NCBI RefSeq assembly: GCF_020382885.2
Contig: NC_058508.1
Span: 3,960,055 to 4,024,054, forward strand
Origin: Scatophagus argus
Taxonomy: Eukaryota > Chordata > Actinopteri > Scatophagidae
Direction: 5' to 3'
Length of the DNA: 64,000 nucleotides
This document shows positions 51,623-64,000 of this stretch, in pieces. Positions within the stretch are counted from its first letter, which is position 1; each line of letters starts with the position of its first letter. The position numbers and the translations under genes are program-made. The notes below the pieces were generated by a model, which saw only the letters and a program-made list of their open reading frames with translations, did no database searches and was not told the origin of the DNA.

Positions 51623-54600
51623 AGGTCAGTCATTAGTTTAATTAGATCACACAGAATCACAGCTGCTAATTAAAGGAATACAAAACTTGTTTTGTAAAAA
51701 CAATTCTTTTTCTTTTTACTACTTTTTAACGCTATTCACAGATTCAGCATCAATCCTGACACGTTGTGTCACTTACCAAAACAAAATATGTTCCTCAAAA
51801 CAATTTTTTAAAACCTGGTTGAATCCCTTCCATCTTGAGCCCAATGCACTAAAAACAAGTGATAGAGTGTTGGTCATAAAATAGTGAAATAACTAACAGA
51901 AAATGATCCACAGTGTTAGTGTGCAGAGTCTGTGTTAGCACAGTTCTGACTTCCTGTGGGATAAAGCTGTCTGGAAAATGGGCAGTGCAGGATTTAATGC
52001 TCTGGTATCATTTTCCATATGGTGAGAGTGAGAATAGAGTGCGTACCACCCGACTGCTGTCCTTTATGATCTCTGGAGCTCTTCAATTCGCAGAGGGTGA
52101 TGTACCTATCTCTGAGTCGCATGTGCCAATAGATTTGGAGACTAGCCTTCAGCAGTTTGCAGTTCTGACGAGTCCAGCTGCCATGCAGTAGTGTAACACA
52201 CCTACAATACTCCCAGTGTGGCAGTGACAGTGATAAAGGCAGGCAAAACTGGAAAAAAAACAACATTTTTTTTGTTAGATATGAAAGGGCCTCCATCTCA
52301 GAGCTTCTGCTGGTCATCTTTTATTTACATAACATAAAGTGACCACTCAGACAATTCTCTCTGACTGTCTTCCTGATTACTTATTGTAAATCAGCTAAAT
52401 GGCTGCTGGTAAGAGCTGAGTAGAGCCAGCAGTGCCCAGTGATGACCCAGGAATATAAAATGGCCTTGGACTTTTGACTCAAACCCAAACTCACCTGGAC
52501 AAAAACCCCTCCTGTAGAGACCATTTCATACTTAAAAAGGTTAAAGTGTTAAAAAAAAAAAAGATTTTATTATGTAGAACAACACCCACCTATAATGTTT
52601 TATAATGATGTGTTTAATAATCATCATTACATCAAGCAGGGTCCTTTTGTGTGATGTATTGTGTGAAGTTGTCAGGGTGACAAAATACGAGAGACACTTT
52701 TTCATAGACTATATATTCCACTGTGGCACCACCGCAACAAAACACATGCCCAGTTCAACTGTGTCAACACACATTAACTGATGGAGTAACAACAAAAACT
52801 GAATGTTAATAAGTAAGTTTAAGTAAGGTTTCCTACAGCAACAAATACTACACATAATTCATTATGGTTGTTTTTGTTCCCCTCAGTACTTTGGTTAATT
52901 AACAAATTAGATGTTGGGATGAACTCAGATCTAGAAACTGAAGTTAATAACATTATCCTGTTAATCTAACCCAGATTATTTTATCCCGACTGTCGTCCAC
53001 CAGCCACTTCAGATGCAGAGACTTGAGTGGTGTTTTCACTGGGAGCTGTGGCACTGAATCCCCTCTGCCCCTCCCCTCTAGCTTCAGAGCGCTACATGCA
53101 TATCAACAAGCGATTCGGATTCTTCTCTGTTTTCAGGGGATTTTATCTTTATCTTTTTTTTCTTTTCCTCAAGCTTTTCGGTACGAGCGGTCCACTGCTG
53201 ACTGGGTCAGTGTGAAAATGATAGTAAAAAATGTTTCCACAAAAAAAAAATGAAAAGGAGCGGAGGAAGCTGTGGGACTCATATTCTCAACAGTGCCGGA
53301 CACAGTGAAAACTACAGAGGACGGGCCCACGCACAGACCAGCATACAACAGCTGACTGTTAGCAGGCTGTCCAAAATTTATGACAGTGCAGACGATACCG
53401 ATGCCTTGATAAAGCATAGATCGATTTACTTCCGTCCAATACCAATGCTTCCTGTGAGTGCACCCCGCCCTCTTGAAGCCTAAAAGGTGCAAAAGCTCCA
53501 AGGGTATGAGCCAGAGCTTGCTTTTCCCTTTTTAGATTGTGGCAGCTGCATCAATATTTATTTGAGTTAGTCAAACTAAACCGTTGGCTGGTAACATAAT
53601 AATCATGCACTGCAAACTGCTGCAAGATAGTTTGTTAGAAAAATTAAAAACCACTCTGACAGTCGCAATTTCTAAAAAAAAAAAAAAGTGCAAATTGTTG
53701 GTGTTCAAAAAGACCAGTAGAGTGATGAGAGCGCTTCAACTGTTATTATTCAACGGGAGTGAATGGGTGTCTGGTTTTCTAGACACAAATGAATTCTCAT
53801 GTTAGATGGAGTTGACTCTTAAGCAAAATGTTCATTCAAATATGATTCAATAGCATTCACTAAATAATATGTCTGAGGCAATAAAAAAAAACCCAAACAA
53901 TTCTAAAAGGAGAACTAGATGTAAAGCTTAAATGAAATAAGACGAATAAAAATTAGTGCTAAAACCTTTATCTCGATAAAATGCACCACATTTGAACTTT
54001 GAACTTCAACACAGCACGTCTTGCCTTTCTGTTACACTGCCATTGTTAGGAAAATCAGAGGTGTAGCGCCATTGTAGCGCCACACACTGGAGCCCACTCA
54101 ACTTTGGTTAAGCTGTGGCTCGTTTGGAAGGCTGCACCTACTGTCTACTCAGATCTGGTTGTGACAGGCACCAAGATCTACTTAATGCCTACCAGTTTTT
54201 GTACATTTCGGTGGAACATTTCGCAAAGGCTGCTCTGCCCACATGCAAATCTCCTATACATTTTCACCACTATTGATGCATGTGCAAGTCTTTGTCAGTT
54301 TCCTTGCAGTTAGGTGTTCAGGTCTTACTTACTTCTCCCACTCATTGACTGACCCTCCTATTTACTGTATTTTATGTGGCTATTAATGAATTCTCTTTTA
54401 AATCTAGATAAATAACAAAAATACAATAAAATACAATTATAACAGATCTATGAACTTGAAGCATTGAACGTGAAGCATTACGTTACAAATGAACTTCTCT
54501 ATCTTTGTTTTGGCTTTATCAAAAAATTATTACAAATTTTTACTGAAAGCCAAGGACGAGAACAGATTGACTTGTCAAGACTAGCAAAGATATGAAGATA

Positions 54601-55979
54601 TGAAAATGGAGAGAACTATTGTCATGAACTTTGGTACAGATATTCATGGCTCCTTCAGGATGAATTCTTATGACTTAGCCAACCCCTCCTCTTTTCCTTT
54701 ATCGCCATCATCAGGTCATTATTTCAGTTTGTCTTTCAATATGACTGATTTACTGCAAAACAAATCACATTTGAATCAGCCATTTCGCTCAAAGCAGTAC
54801 CGTTCCCGAGTACAGCATGACTGTAGACTTTGTCTTGTTGAATCCAAAATATTGTTGCGTGTCATGCAAATTTAATTCAAATTCTTCAACCCATCCTACC
54901 TGCTCACAGATATAATCTCTTAGCAGAGCACACTGTCCAGCCAGCTTCTCCTGTAAGCCAAAGGGGTTTGCCCTGACTGACCGGCCCCTCTTCCCCAACG
55001 CCTCAGAGGGATTTCCCCTCATTGCAAACCACACAAAGAGTCGCTGCTTACTATGAGCAGAGGAAATGGCCATTATCATTCACACAACTTATCCAGACAC
55101 GTACCGACACACACTAAACCAAAAGCACACATACAGTACAGGGCTGGTTTGTTTGACTAGGCTGGGTTGCCTTTTTATGTGTGTTTGTTGTTAGCAATAG
55201 CTGAGTGCAGGTGGCCTTATGCTCAGCTGAACCCATGCAGACACATACACATATATGTGCATGAGTCTGCACACACACCCACACACACATGCTGTGACTC
55301 TTATCTCTCTTCCCCAGAGAAGCCTTTCCTAACTTCCTGTAATCGCTCAGGTCTCCCCTCAGTTTGCCCACATAGAGGAAAGGGGTGTGTGTGTGTGTGT
55401 CAAAAAAGTTCCTGTAGATAAACAAAGGGCCAACTGATATGCTCACCTCCTTAATGCTGTAAACTTTTTTTTTTTTTTTTTAATGCTCAATTAAAATCAT
55501 CTCGTGGCAGCTTCTCACTGGCAGGCTCCAGTGACTGTCCTGGTAAATCAAACCTCTTCATTTATTTTTACTTCAGTTAGTGGTTTCTTACATTTTCAAA
55601 AATAAATGATTAAATAATTTCTGTTCTGTTAACATGTTGATGAACCGAAGTGAAGTCAACATATTTGATTTTTTTAATTTTGTGCTCACTTTGGTACTTA
55701 TTTATTGCCTATTTAGTTTTTCTGATAAAATACCAAATATGTACCTGACAGCAAATATTGGTTTTGGAACGATAGTCATCAACTATCAGTCAGGCCAAAG
55801 TCACCTCTGTTTATAATGTATTGATAATATTTCATTATCATATTTCATATTTGTTGGGGAATAGGATATGAGAAAATCTAATCTGTCTCCAAGATTGATT
55901 GCCAGTCAGTTAAAATACAGAATGGAAATTTTTATTCTCTCTCTCTGATCTGTTCATACATTATGAACATCTTCTGTAC

Positions 55980-56335
55980 TTACACTATACAGAGAAAAGT
56001 ATTCGGACTGGGGATGTTTTTCAGGGGTTGGGCTGGACCTCTCACTTCCAGTGAAGGAAAATCTTAATGCCTCAGCTTATCAAGACATCTTGGACAATGC
56101 TATGTTTGTGCGCTTTGTGGCAGCAGTTTGGGAAAGACCCTTTTCTATTCCAGCGTGACTGTGGCCCAGTGCACAAAGCAAAGTCCATAAAGACATGGCT
56201 GGATGAGTTTGGTGTGGAAGAACTTGACTGGCCCACACAGAGCCCTGACCTCAACCCCATCCAACACCTTTGGGATGATCTGGACCAGAGATTGTGAGCC
56301 AGGCCTTTTCATCCAACATCAGTAATGTATTTGAT
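55980..56335 (+). mobile_element. Tc1-like transposase 3' fragment, inactive
   Basis: The frame at 56067-56297 reads FQRDCGPVHKAKSI (second catalytic Asp region) and DWPTQSPDLNPIQHLWDDL. The third catalytic residue, Glu in the usual NPIEHLW, is Gln here. Starts near a CAGAGAAAAGTATTCGGAC end. Confidence 0.7.
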
Positions 56336-57546
56336 ACTGTATATGTCAACATAATTCATAAACAAAATTGAGGAGACAAGGAAGTTTAAAATTGAATCAC
56401 GTTCCACTTGAAGGAAAGAAAATAGGTTGTGAGTAAAATGCCTTTACTGCAGCTGAATGTTATGTTGGGGAACATTTAGTAGTTAGTAGTCTCACAATGT
56501 CTCTTTCCTGATAATTTAGCAGTATATACTGCAATCCTTTGTAGAAACTTATTGAAAGTTTTTTTCATTCTCTGTCAGCATTGATAAAAAATCTGAGCAT
56601 GATTATTTTATTTTTTCAGCATCCTGTTTGTCAAATATCAGATGAATGCCTACAACATAAACACAACCATATTTCATCCTTTTGCTTTAACTGCTGGCGG
56701 TGCCTGCTTTCCACCCAGATTTCATGACAATACATATTTCTTGAATTTAGCAAAAACTTCTTAACGTTTCTTTAGTTTTAGTTTAAGTTACTGGAATGGT
56801 CAAAACACAATTTTCAATATTTTTTTTTCTGTGGGGCACACACAGTTTTTAGGTATTTTATGTAACTGAATTACTAAAATACATTTCAACTCAGACAGTT
56901 TTGTATATAATGAGATTCGCAGCCTAATCATATGTATATCCGATGATTAAATTAAAAAACAGTGCTGGGAGGTAATTGAGTTGTCCATCTGTGCTGTCTA
57001 TGTGTGCGTTGATGCGGAAACAAAATGAGGTCCGTTAGCGAATGTAAAAAGAATAGTGAATATTTAGAAGTCGCAGAAGGTAGCTGTGGTAAACAGCAGC
57101 ATGAAGCAAAGCAGCGGAAGCACGAATTAGCCGGACTTACTGCTGTGTCTTTTATGTTACTGTTAAATTTGGACAAAACCTTTCTGTGTTGTGTTTGTCT
57201 GTTTAAGAGAAAAAGTTAGAGGAGGTCAGATGGCGCAGTAACTGACAACAGATGGTGTGTGTGTGTGTGTGAGTGAGTGAGTGAGAGAGAAAGAGACATG
57301 ACATCTCTCTCCTTCACACACATGAATGAGCTTCTCACCACGTCAGTGCTGAGTCACATTTACTGGCTGCAGACTGCCACAAGTGACTCAGATGAGTTTC
57401 ATTCATTTCCCACATCTCTGTTAAATTTCAAATGTTTCCTGTGTTTGGGGTGGTAGTGAAAGAATGTGTTGACTTCAGCAGCAAATAATAAAGTTCACAC
57501 CAATCTGTTGCCCTGTATTGCAGATAAGAGCCGCTCACACATAAAC

Positions 57547-58010
57547 ACTATATAGACAAAAGTATTGAGCCACCTGACCATTGCACTTACAGGGACTTTA
57601 ATGATATCGCGTTCTAAATACACAGACAGCCTTGCAGCTATGACAGCTTCCACTCTTCTGGGAAGGCTTTCTACAGGATTTTGGAGTGTTTGTGTGGGAA
57701 TTTTTGCCCAATCATGCAGTAGAACAATGGTGAGGTCAGGCACTGGTTGCTCGCAATCTCCATTCCAGTTCATCCTGAAGGTGTTAAATGGTGTTGTGGT
57801 CAGGACTGTGTGCGCCAGTCAAGTTATGGACTTTGCTTTGTGTACTGGGGCACAGTCATGCTGGAATAGAAAAGGACCTTCCCCAAACTGTTGCCACAAA
57901 GTTGGAAGCATAGCATTGTCCAAAATGTCTTGGTATGCTGAAGCATTAAGATTTCCCTTCACTGGAAGTAAGGGGCCAAGCCCAGAATAACAAAATAGCA
58001 AAACTGTGGT
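57547..58010 (-). mobile_element. Tc1-like fragment
   Basis: Plus-strand end TATATAGACAAAAGTATTGA. The minus strand reads AYQDILDNAMLPTLW and FQHDCAPVHKAKSI, the same family as the other three Tc1-like fragments with this end. Truncated. Confidence 0.7.
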
Positions 58011-58649
58011 AAATTCTCAGTACTGTACTGAGTACAGTACTGCAGCATTAACCAGTTTTTATGACTTCTATTTTTTTTCAAGGTACATTAATTAATGTTT
58101 ATATAATTAGAATGGATGAATTGGTATGAAATAACTCGCTTGTAGTGATTTACCCACAGAGAATCATTGTCCGGCTTTTCCCAGCTAGAAAGATAGTTTT
58201 AGTGTCTTTCAGCACCTGCTTTGGTTCACTCCCACCACTCTCATCAATGTCCTTTTTCAAATGTAGCAAAGGCAGCTGTTTTCAGTCAAAACTCCCTGGA
58301 AAACATACTATATGCTACCTGCCTACTGACACCAGACAGCAGAGCACCCAGCTGGTGAAGAAGTGGAACATTTAACAAGTAAAGTTTCAGATGTTGCCTG
58401 GGGCCACAAAAGCACCAAAAGGAGAGTGAATGTTGTACTTGTGTTTGTCAGGTGGACAAAAACACAATTTCAGATTAATGCAAGTATTGCTTCATGTCTC
58501 CAGTCTGTGTAAATAGGCAAATATTTGGTAATGTCTTAGCCATAAAAGCTTTATACAACTATATGTGTGTGCTGTGTTTATCACTTATTCTGTGGCCTCC
58601 AAGTGACCAAAAACAATTACTTTTGAAAAAATAATCTACAAGTAAACAT

Positions 58650-58985
58650 CCATCCATCCATTTATTATACCACATCCATCAGGGGGGGGGGGGGGGGTGC
58701 TCGAGCCTGTCCCAGCTGACTACGGGTGAGAGGCAAGGTACACCCCCAGTCAGTTGCAGGGCTGGCACACGAGGACACGCACACACTCACACCAAGGGAC
58801 AATATGGAGTAGCCAATTAACCTAACATGCATGTTTGCGGGATAAAGCTGGAGTACCTGGAGAAAACCCACGCAGGCACAGGGAGAACATGCAAACTCCA
58901 CCCAGAAGGGCCCATATCTGGATTTGAACCTGGAAACCTCTTGCTGTGGGGCGACAGCATTAACCACTGCACCACCATGCAGCCC
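58650..58985 (-). mobile_element. SINE copy, reverse orientation
   Basis: Begins on the plus strand with CATCCATCCATCCA (reverse of the GGAT tail) and ends with GCACCACCATGCAGCCC (reverse of the head). It contains a run of about 16 G at 58682-58697. The only copy of this SINE on the minus strand in the window. Confidence 0.7.
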
Positions 58986-60496
58986 TAGAAATAGACAGTG
59001 AAAAATTGTATTGAAAAGGGCAGTTATACAGTTATATATGATTTACTTTTTATTTTATTGCTGTTTTTTCCTGTTTGTCTCTCTCAGCCAGACACAAAGG
59101 AGTCTTGCTCTAGTTGTCTTGCTGCTGTCTAATTTGTCTTCAGCGGATTTACATTTATGTCATATTGTGCTGCTGTTTGGTCATGCGTGTGCATGTGTGT
59201 GTGTCTGGATGCAGCCTTAGTTTTTCGACTCAATCCCATCATTACCGCTTGCTTGCCATCAAGGATTAGCACACTGACACACATTACACACACATGCAAG
59301 ACTGAGCTAGCCACTGCTGTGTGTTTCTAAAGAAAAAGATCACATCTAACTGCTGCGAGTAGAAGCTTTTCTGGGAAGCTTGTTGAGCTTATCCCTAGAC
59401 TAGCCGTGCATATTGTTGTGGTTTTATTTGCACAGATAGCTGCTGCTGAGACAGGTTATTCCAAGACTGAATGTTTGTTCTGTTGAATGAGTTTTGTGTG
59501 TAGTTTATGAATTTCTTCAGGAACTCCTTTAAACACACATGAATTGTTCGTTTGCTATGAGCGGTGTCTTATCTAACCCGTTAGTCATGACACACTGTGT
59601 TGATTATCCGTTCCCCTCCTCTACACACACACACGCATGCACACAGCAAGCTCCTCAGCATGGTGGGGTTTGTCCTTGTGGAGTCACTTCTTACTTGCTC
59701 TGCATCTCACGCTAGAGTTTAGATACAGTTCTATTGGAAAACTAGGCAGTACAGGATACTCATGTTAATTATCTCTGGGTTTTTTTTACCCTGAATTGTG
59801 AAGCAGTTTGTATAGTCTTTTACAATGCAAGTACTACCAATTCGTCATTAGTCAGGGTCCTTCCACTGATAATTTAGAATCGTGATGATGGTTTACAGTT
59901 AAATGTAATAAATTTATGGCCGCCGTAAATAGCTACCGTAATGACAGCTGTTCTCACACTGTTGGAGAACCTGACTGATTGGACAAAGTCTGTAAAACTG
60001 CGCTTCTCCTTTGTTGTTCCGCCTTTGACTAATGAGTGCTGGAGAAGGCAGAAGTAACAAGAGGCAAACAGATGATTGATGGTGTTTTACCTGTGGGGAT
60101 GGAAATGGAGCTTGTGCACAGTCCCACAATGATTTACAAAACAAAACATGCTTCACCATAGCTTTATAAATCCAACAAAAGGACATGGACAACCAGGTGG
60201 CTGCTTAAACATGACTTACAACCAGTATACTGTGCACAGGTGTGCTCTCAACTCCAGTTGTACAGTAATAAGATGTCTGATAAAATTTGGAATAATATAA
60301 AGACCTGGAATTAAAGTTAAAGAGTTAGCAGATCCAGGGCTTAAGATCAGTCTGACTGAGTATGTAGCTAGACAGTAACTACCTAAAATGACAGAGACCA
60401 TCTTTGGGAAAAATTTATTTGATGTCTGCTTTGAATTTTTAGTTTGCTACGTGTCTCATCTGCTAACATGGAGGAGGAAGAGTTTAAGCCCTGCAC

Positions 60497-60590
60497 TGCA
60501 GCCAGCCACCAGGGGGCGATCAAGATCTTTTGGCTTGACTTTTGGGGAACTATCGTGTCTTGTTTTTATGTACAGTCAATGGTCAAAATC
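60497..60590 (+). repeat. Interspersed repeat with CTCF-like core, copy B
   Basis: CAGCCAGCCACCAGGGGGCG (core CCACCAGGGGGCG at 60506-60518) through TATGTACAGTCAATGG. Shares both ends with the shorter copy at 18112. Confidence 0.55.
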
Positions 60591-63500
60591 TTGTCCACAA
60601 CAAATTCACACTGACTATTATACAACTTAAAAAAGTTAATGTTATTATTATTATCATTATTGTTATTCATTATTATTGTAATATCATACGGACGTTGTAG
60701 GCTAATCCTGTACCAAAAACTGTAGATAAATGAAAGCCAGATACTGATAATTTCTTCACCTCAGTGCAGAAATAACTTGATAATGTTAGAATCATACAGA
60801 GAAAAACCACATCACATTACAAGTATCATTATTAGCAAAGCAGGAGTTGAATAAATCTGAACTGAAATGTCATGGAATTATCGTGGTGATGGATCCCGTC
60901 GGGGGAGCCGCTGGGTGTGTGGTGCAGCTGCCCTGCACATACTGAAGCTGCTGTAACCACTGGTGGTCAGCAGAGGGAGACAGAGGTCAGCGGTCACTGT
61001 TGCTGCTTAAAAACGTGTGCACTGGATGTGACACATTCTCTCAGTACCCACACACACAGACGCACTTAGCTCACTCTCATCCTCACAGTCACACTGACAC
61101 AAACATTCTCAGCATTTCTCTCAGCACTTTGTGTGCGTTCATACTAATTTTCTGCTCTGATGGGTGACACTGCCAATGATTACTTGGCTTACTTTGAGAG
61201 AGAGGCGGAGATGAAGTTTGGGATTTGGTTTTCAGCTCATCTCTGTTGTTATTTTGTTTTACGAATTTGGTCTTTACCGAATTTTCCCTTATTATTAACT
61301 TCAGTCAGTTGAAGGAATATTTGCATATTTGACATTAAAATAAAATTGAACGGAAGATTCAGAAACTGGATTGTGAAGAAGGCACATATCTCTCATGTAA
61401 ACACTGAGCAGGAAATGTTATTACCTCTGCCAAGGAGGTCATGCTTGGTCTGGTTTGTTGGTTTATGTTTGATTGATCGTGGCACTTACACTCTAAAGGA
61501 GAAGTAAACACACCCACACCTTCCACCCTCCCTACTGGTAAAATTGGCTATTGGCCTTAGCAGAAATATGCTCTCTGTTCTAGTAACGTATTTTTCACAA
61601 GGAAATTCAACTGTAAATGAGAATCCCCTTAAGTCTCCTTAAATTATAATCTAGATTAGATTTTTCTTATGACAGATAGATATAATCATCTTAAATTTAG
61701 TCTTTGGCTTTCTAGTAAAGAAGTTACTTATTCAAATGTATGCATCACAAGTACACTTTTTAAGCAAGGCTTAAATTGAGTCCTCTGCATCCTTCTGAAG
61801 TCCTAATTCTATTAGTCAAGGACATAGTTAATGTACATTATTCTTCATCTGTGAACATATACAGACATATCCCAATGTTCTCTCGCTGAGCCTTTTTGTC
61901 CAAAAAAGCCTTCTGTAAAAAGATTGTAGTTATATGCCAAGAATGCCAAGTTCAGCATCACACGTGTTAAAAAGTGATTTCAAAATGTTAATTGGACAAC
62001 AGAATGCATTGGTGAGATTTTTAACATTATGCTGCGTGACATCTGTTCACTGGTCTGTACATACTCAAACAGAAAATAAGTTTTCCTTCACACTGAAATT
62101 AAAATCCACTTTTTTTTATAACTGAGATGTACTTAGAGCAGTATAGATCAGTTACAGACAGACACTTCATAAAATCGCCCACTGCATCAGTGTATGTCTC
62201 TGTGTGTGTTGGATGAGCTGCCTGACTAAAATGGTTTTATGACAGAATCAACAGGGCTGAACCAGATTTAATTCGGGGTTTAAATCAAACTGACAGGTCT
62301 TCAATACCTCTCCTGAGTGTCTCTGTTGCTCAGCTGAAGATTGGCCTTTCCTGTAGGAGACACATGGGCAGACACTCTGTCCCCAAGGTCACCTTTTGGT
62401 CAGCTGTTGTTGTAGTGACCCACAGGTGATGTCCTGTAGTCTTTGAACAGCACACACACACACACACACACAGAGGCACACCACAAGGCCAACAGGGTCA
62501 TATTCTAATACGCATTCTCATTAATGCATCGCTTAGCAACGGTGAATGGTTGCCTAGCAACAACATCACCAGCCAGCAAGTTGGGTGTGTGTGTTCAAAA
62601 GTCACACTGTAGTAGAGGAAGAGAGGTTTGTGTGTGTGTGTAATAACTCCACTGCCAGTGGAACAAATGAGATATTCTGCAGAGTCAGATATTTACGTGC
62701 AGAACAATCATATATATACACATTAACAGCCTGCATGGGTGAAAGTGTCCTTTTATATCTGTTCGGTTCGGTCAACACAAACACGAGTCCGTTTTTCTGG
62801 TTCATGTGATTTGTTTGAGCTGTCACTCAAACCTTGGTGTGGACCAAACAGCTGAACACAGACTGCTTGAAAAGGTGCTGTGAGAGCAAGCGAGCAACCT
62901 GAGGATTTGTATTAGTATGTACTGTATGTGATTTTAGCATGATATCAAAGGACAAACTACTAATAAATCCTGCTGATTGTAAAATTCGATCATATGTATG
63001 AGCCATGTGTGTGTTTAATCAAACCATTTGGAACACTGGTACCCTGACACCAAAGAACATAAATATACTAGAGCCATTAGAGTGAGTTTGGTTTCCCCGT
63101 GTGGGTGCTGATGATGTGCTGATGATGCAGGACGACAGTTGCGAAAACTGTCCGATCCATGTTTATTCCTCTGCCAAACTAACGGCTCACACGCCAGCCA
63201 ACAACATGACAACATGATAACGCTAGTCAGTCAATAGTTTTCTATTGGTTCTTTGTATTTTCTTTGTACTGAAGTCTGTTGGCATTTTGTTCTCAGGATT
63301 GTACATCATTCAGTAAAGAGTTATTTGGATGAGTTTATACCGACAAAGTTGAATAAAGGTGCTGATTGAATTAAAAGCAAATAATCTGCAGTAACTTCCT
63401 CTACTGTGGACCCTCTGTACCTAGATCTGCAGGTTGAAGGTCACCAGTTTAACTTTGTGCTGATGTACTCTTCAACCCCCCCCCAAGCAAGTTTTAGTTT

Positions 63501-63756
63501 TAAATGCTTAAGGCCTGCAGCGTTATATGAGTGAATGAATCGTTTGAATTGATTATTGCTGACACGAGCACACATTTGAAATGTTCTAACTTGTGCATCA
63601 CCAATTTATGGTAGACAGCAGTGCATGCTGATAACTCACTTACCCTCAAATACTGAGACTCAGACATGTCAGGTTGTGATGGCAGCTCTGTACACCTGCA
63701 TCCACACCTGAATATGATTGGATGATTGGATGTTTGCAGTCAGCTGGAAAGGAAAT

Positions 63757-63764
63757 TCTAATAG

Positions 63765-63797
<33 letters not shown>

Positions 63798-63798
63798 A

Positions 63799-63833
<35 letters not shown>

Positions 63834-63834
63834 C
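63757..63834 (+). repeat. Long (CT)n tract forming the pyrimidine tract of an acceptor
   Basis: About 75 bases of almost pure CT run directly to the CCACAG acceptor at 63838. Length changes here could affect splicing of the first coding exon. Confidence 0.8.
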
Positions 63835-63838
63835 ACAG

Positions 63839-63916
63839 TGGCTGTTGGTAGGAAGTGCGCAGTCATGTTCCGAAACAGCCTGAAGATGTTGCTGGGAGGC
63901 AAAAGCCGCAAGAGCG
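63839..63916 (+). CDS. First coding exon of an unrecognised gene (continues past window)
   Basis: After the CCACAG acceptor, the ATG at 63865-63867 starts MFRNSLKMLLGGKSRKS and a GTCAGT donor follows at 63917, in phase 1. The basic, short N-terminus has no signal peptide and suggests an intracellular protein. The rest of the gene lies outside the window, and I do not recognise the product from 17 residues. Confidence 0.55.
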
Positions 63917-64000
63917 GTCAGTACCTCTTTGTGTTACTACATGTCTTCTGGGCTCCATCTTCTTGTGTTATGTTCATTACGGATTTCCTCTTGTTTGATT

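Larger units (their letters stand above)
50046..63838 (+). other. Probable 13.8-kb first intron
   Basis: No convincing coding exon on either strand. It holds (CA)n/(GT)n tracts near 50084, 51591, 55388 and 62453, two Tc1-like fragments, one SINE, one CTCF-motif repeat at 60497 and a long (CT)n run before the acceptor at 63838. Confidence 0.45.

Noticed and set aside
52900..53500. Several overlapping frames of 62-110 codons suggesting a gene
   Set aside because: No supporting splice sites, domains or composition; frames overlap on both strands and look random.
56067..56297. Active Tc1-like transposase
   Set aside because: Only the C-terminal part is present and the third catalytic residue is Gln instead of Glu.

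Overview
The window is nuclear DNA of a teleost fish, probably a percomorph. The support is spliced genes with GT-AG introns, AT-rich non-coding DNA full of (CA)n, (CT)n and (GGAT)n tracts, and typical fish repeats: L2, Rex1-like and R4/Dong-like non-LTR elements, Tc1-like and hAT DNA transposons, and a tRNA-headed SINE. No bacterial, viral or CRISPR feature is present. Exons were placed by hand from splice sites, reading phase and remembered family sequences; no alignment was run.

Layout. (1) 1-5241, plus strand: the 3' part of an immune-type membrane receptor with two SRCR domains, four Ig-like domains, a transmembrane exon and a short tail. (2) 6690-11546: a decayed second copy of its 3' half, with a broken Ig exon, an Ig relic and a long tyrosine-rich tail exon carrying a frameshift; antisense retrotransposon fragments lie between. 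(3) 13853-17863, minus: an intact nine-exon ornithine-decarboxylase-like gene (434 aa). (4) 20337-31528, plus: a 14-exon vesicular monoamine transporter-like gene (SLC18A family). (5) 35872-40296, minus: a second intact nine-exon ODC-like gene (443 aa). (6) 40821-49700: transposon-rich intergenic DNA with a 1220-bp hAT element and a 5'-truncated L2 LINE. (7) 49740-63916, plus: a CpG-richer non-coding first exon, a ~13.8-kb intron and a first coding exon of an unrecognised gene that leaves the window.

The most interesting feature is the ODC-like / VMAT-like / ODC-like block. Both decarboxylases keep the PLP lysine, the catalytic cysteine and the two acidic substrate residues, but they lack the C-terminal degradation tail of ODC and differ from ODC next to the substrate-binding aspartate. 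The transporter keeps its charged network (Asp33, Glu312, Asp399, Asp426, in human VMAT2 numbering) but has four changed pocket residues and lacks both cysteines of the luminal disulfide. A reasonable hypothesis is a decarboxylase-transporter pair that makes and packages an unusual amine. That is inference from sequence and position, not shown function.
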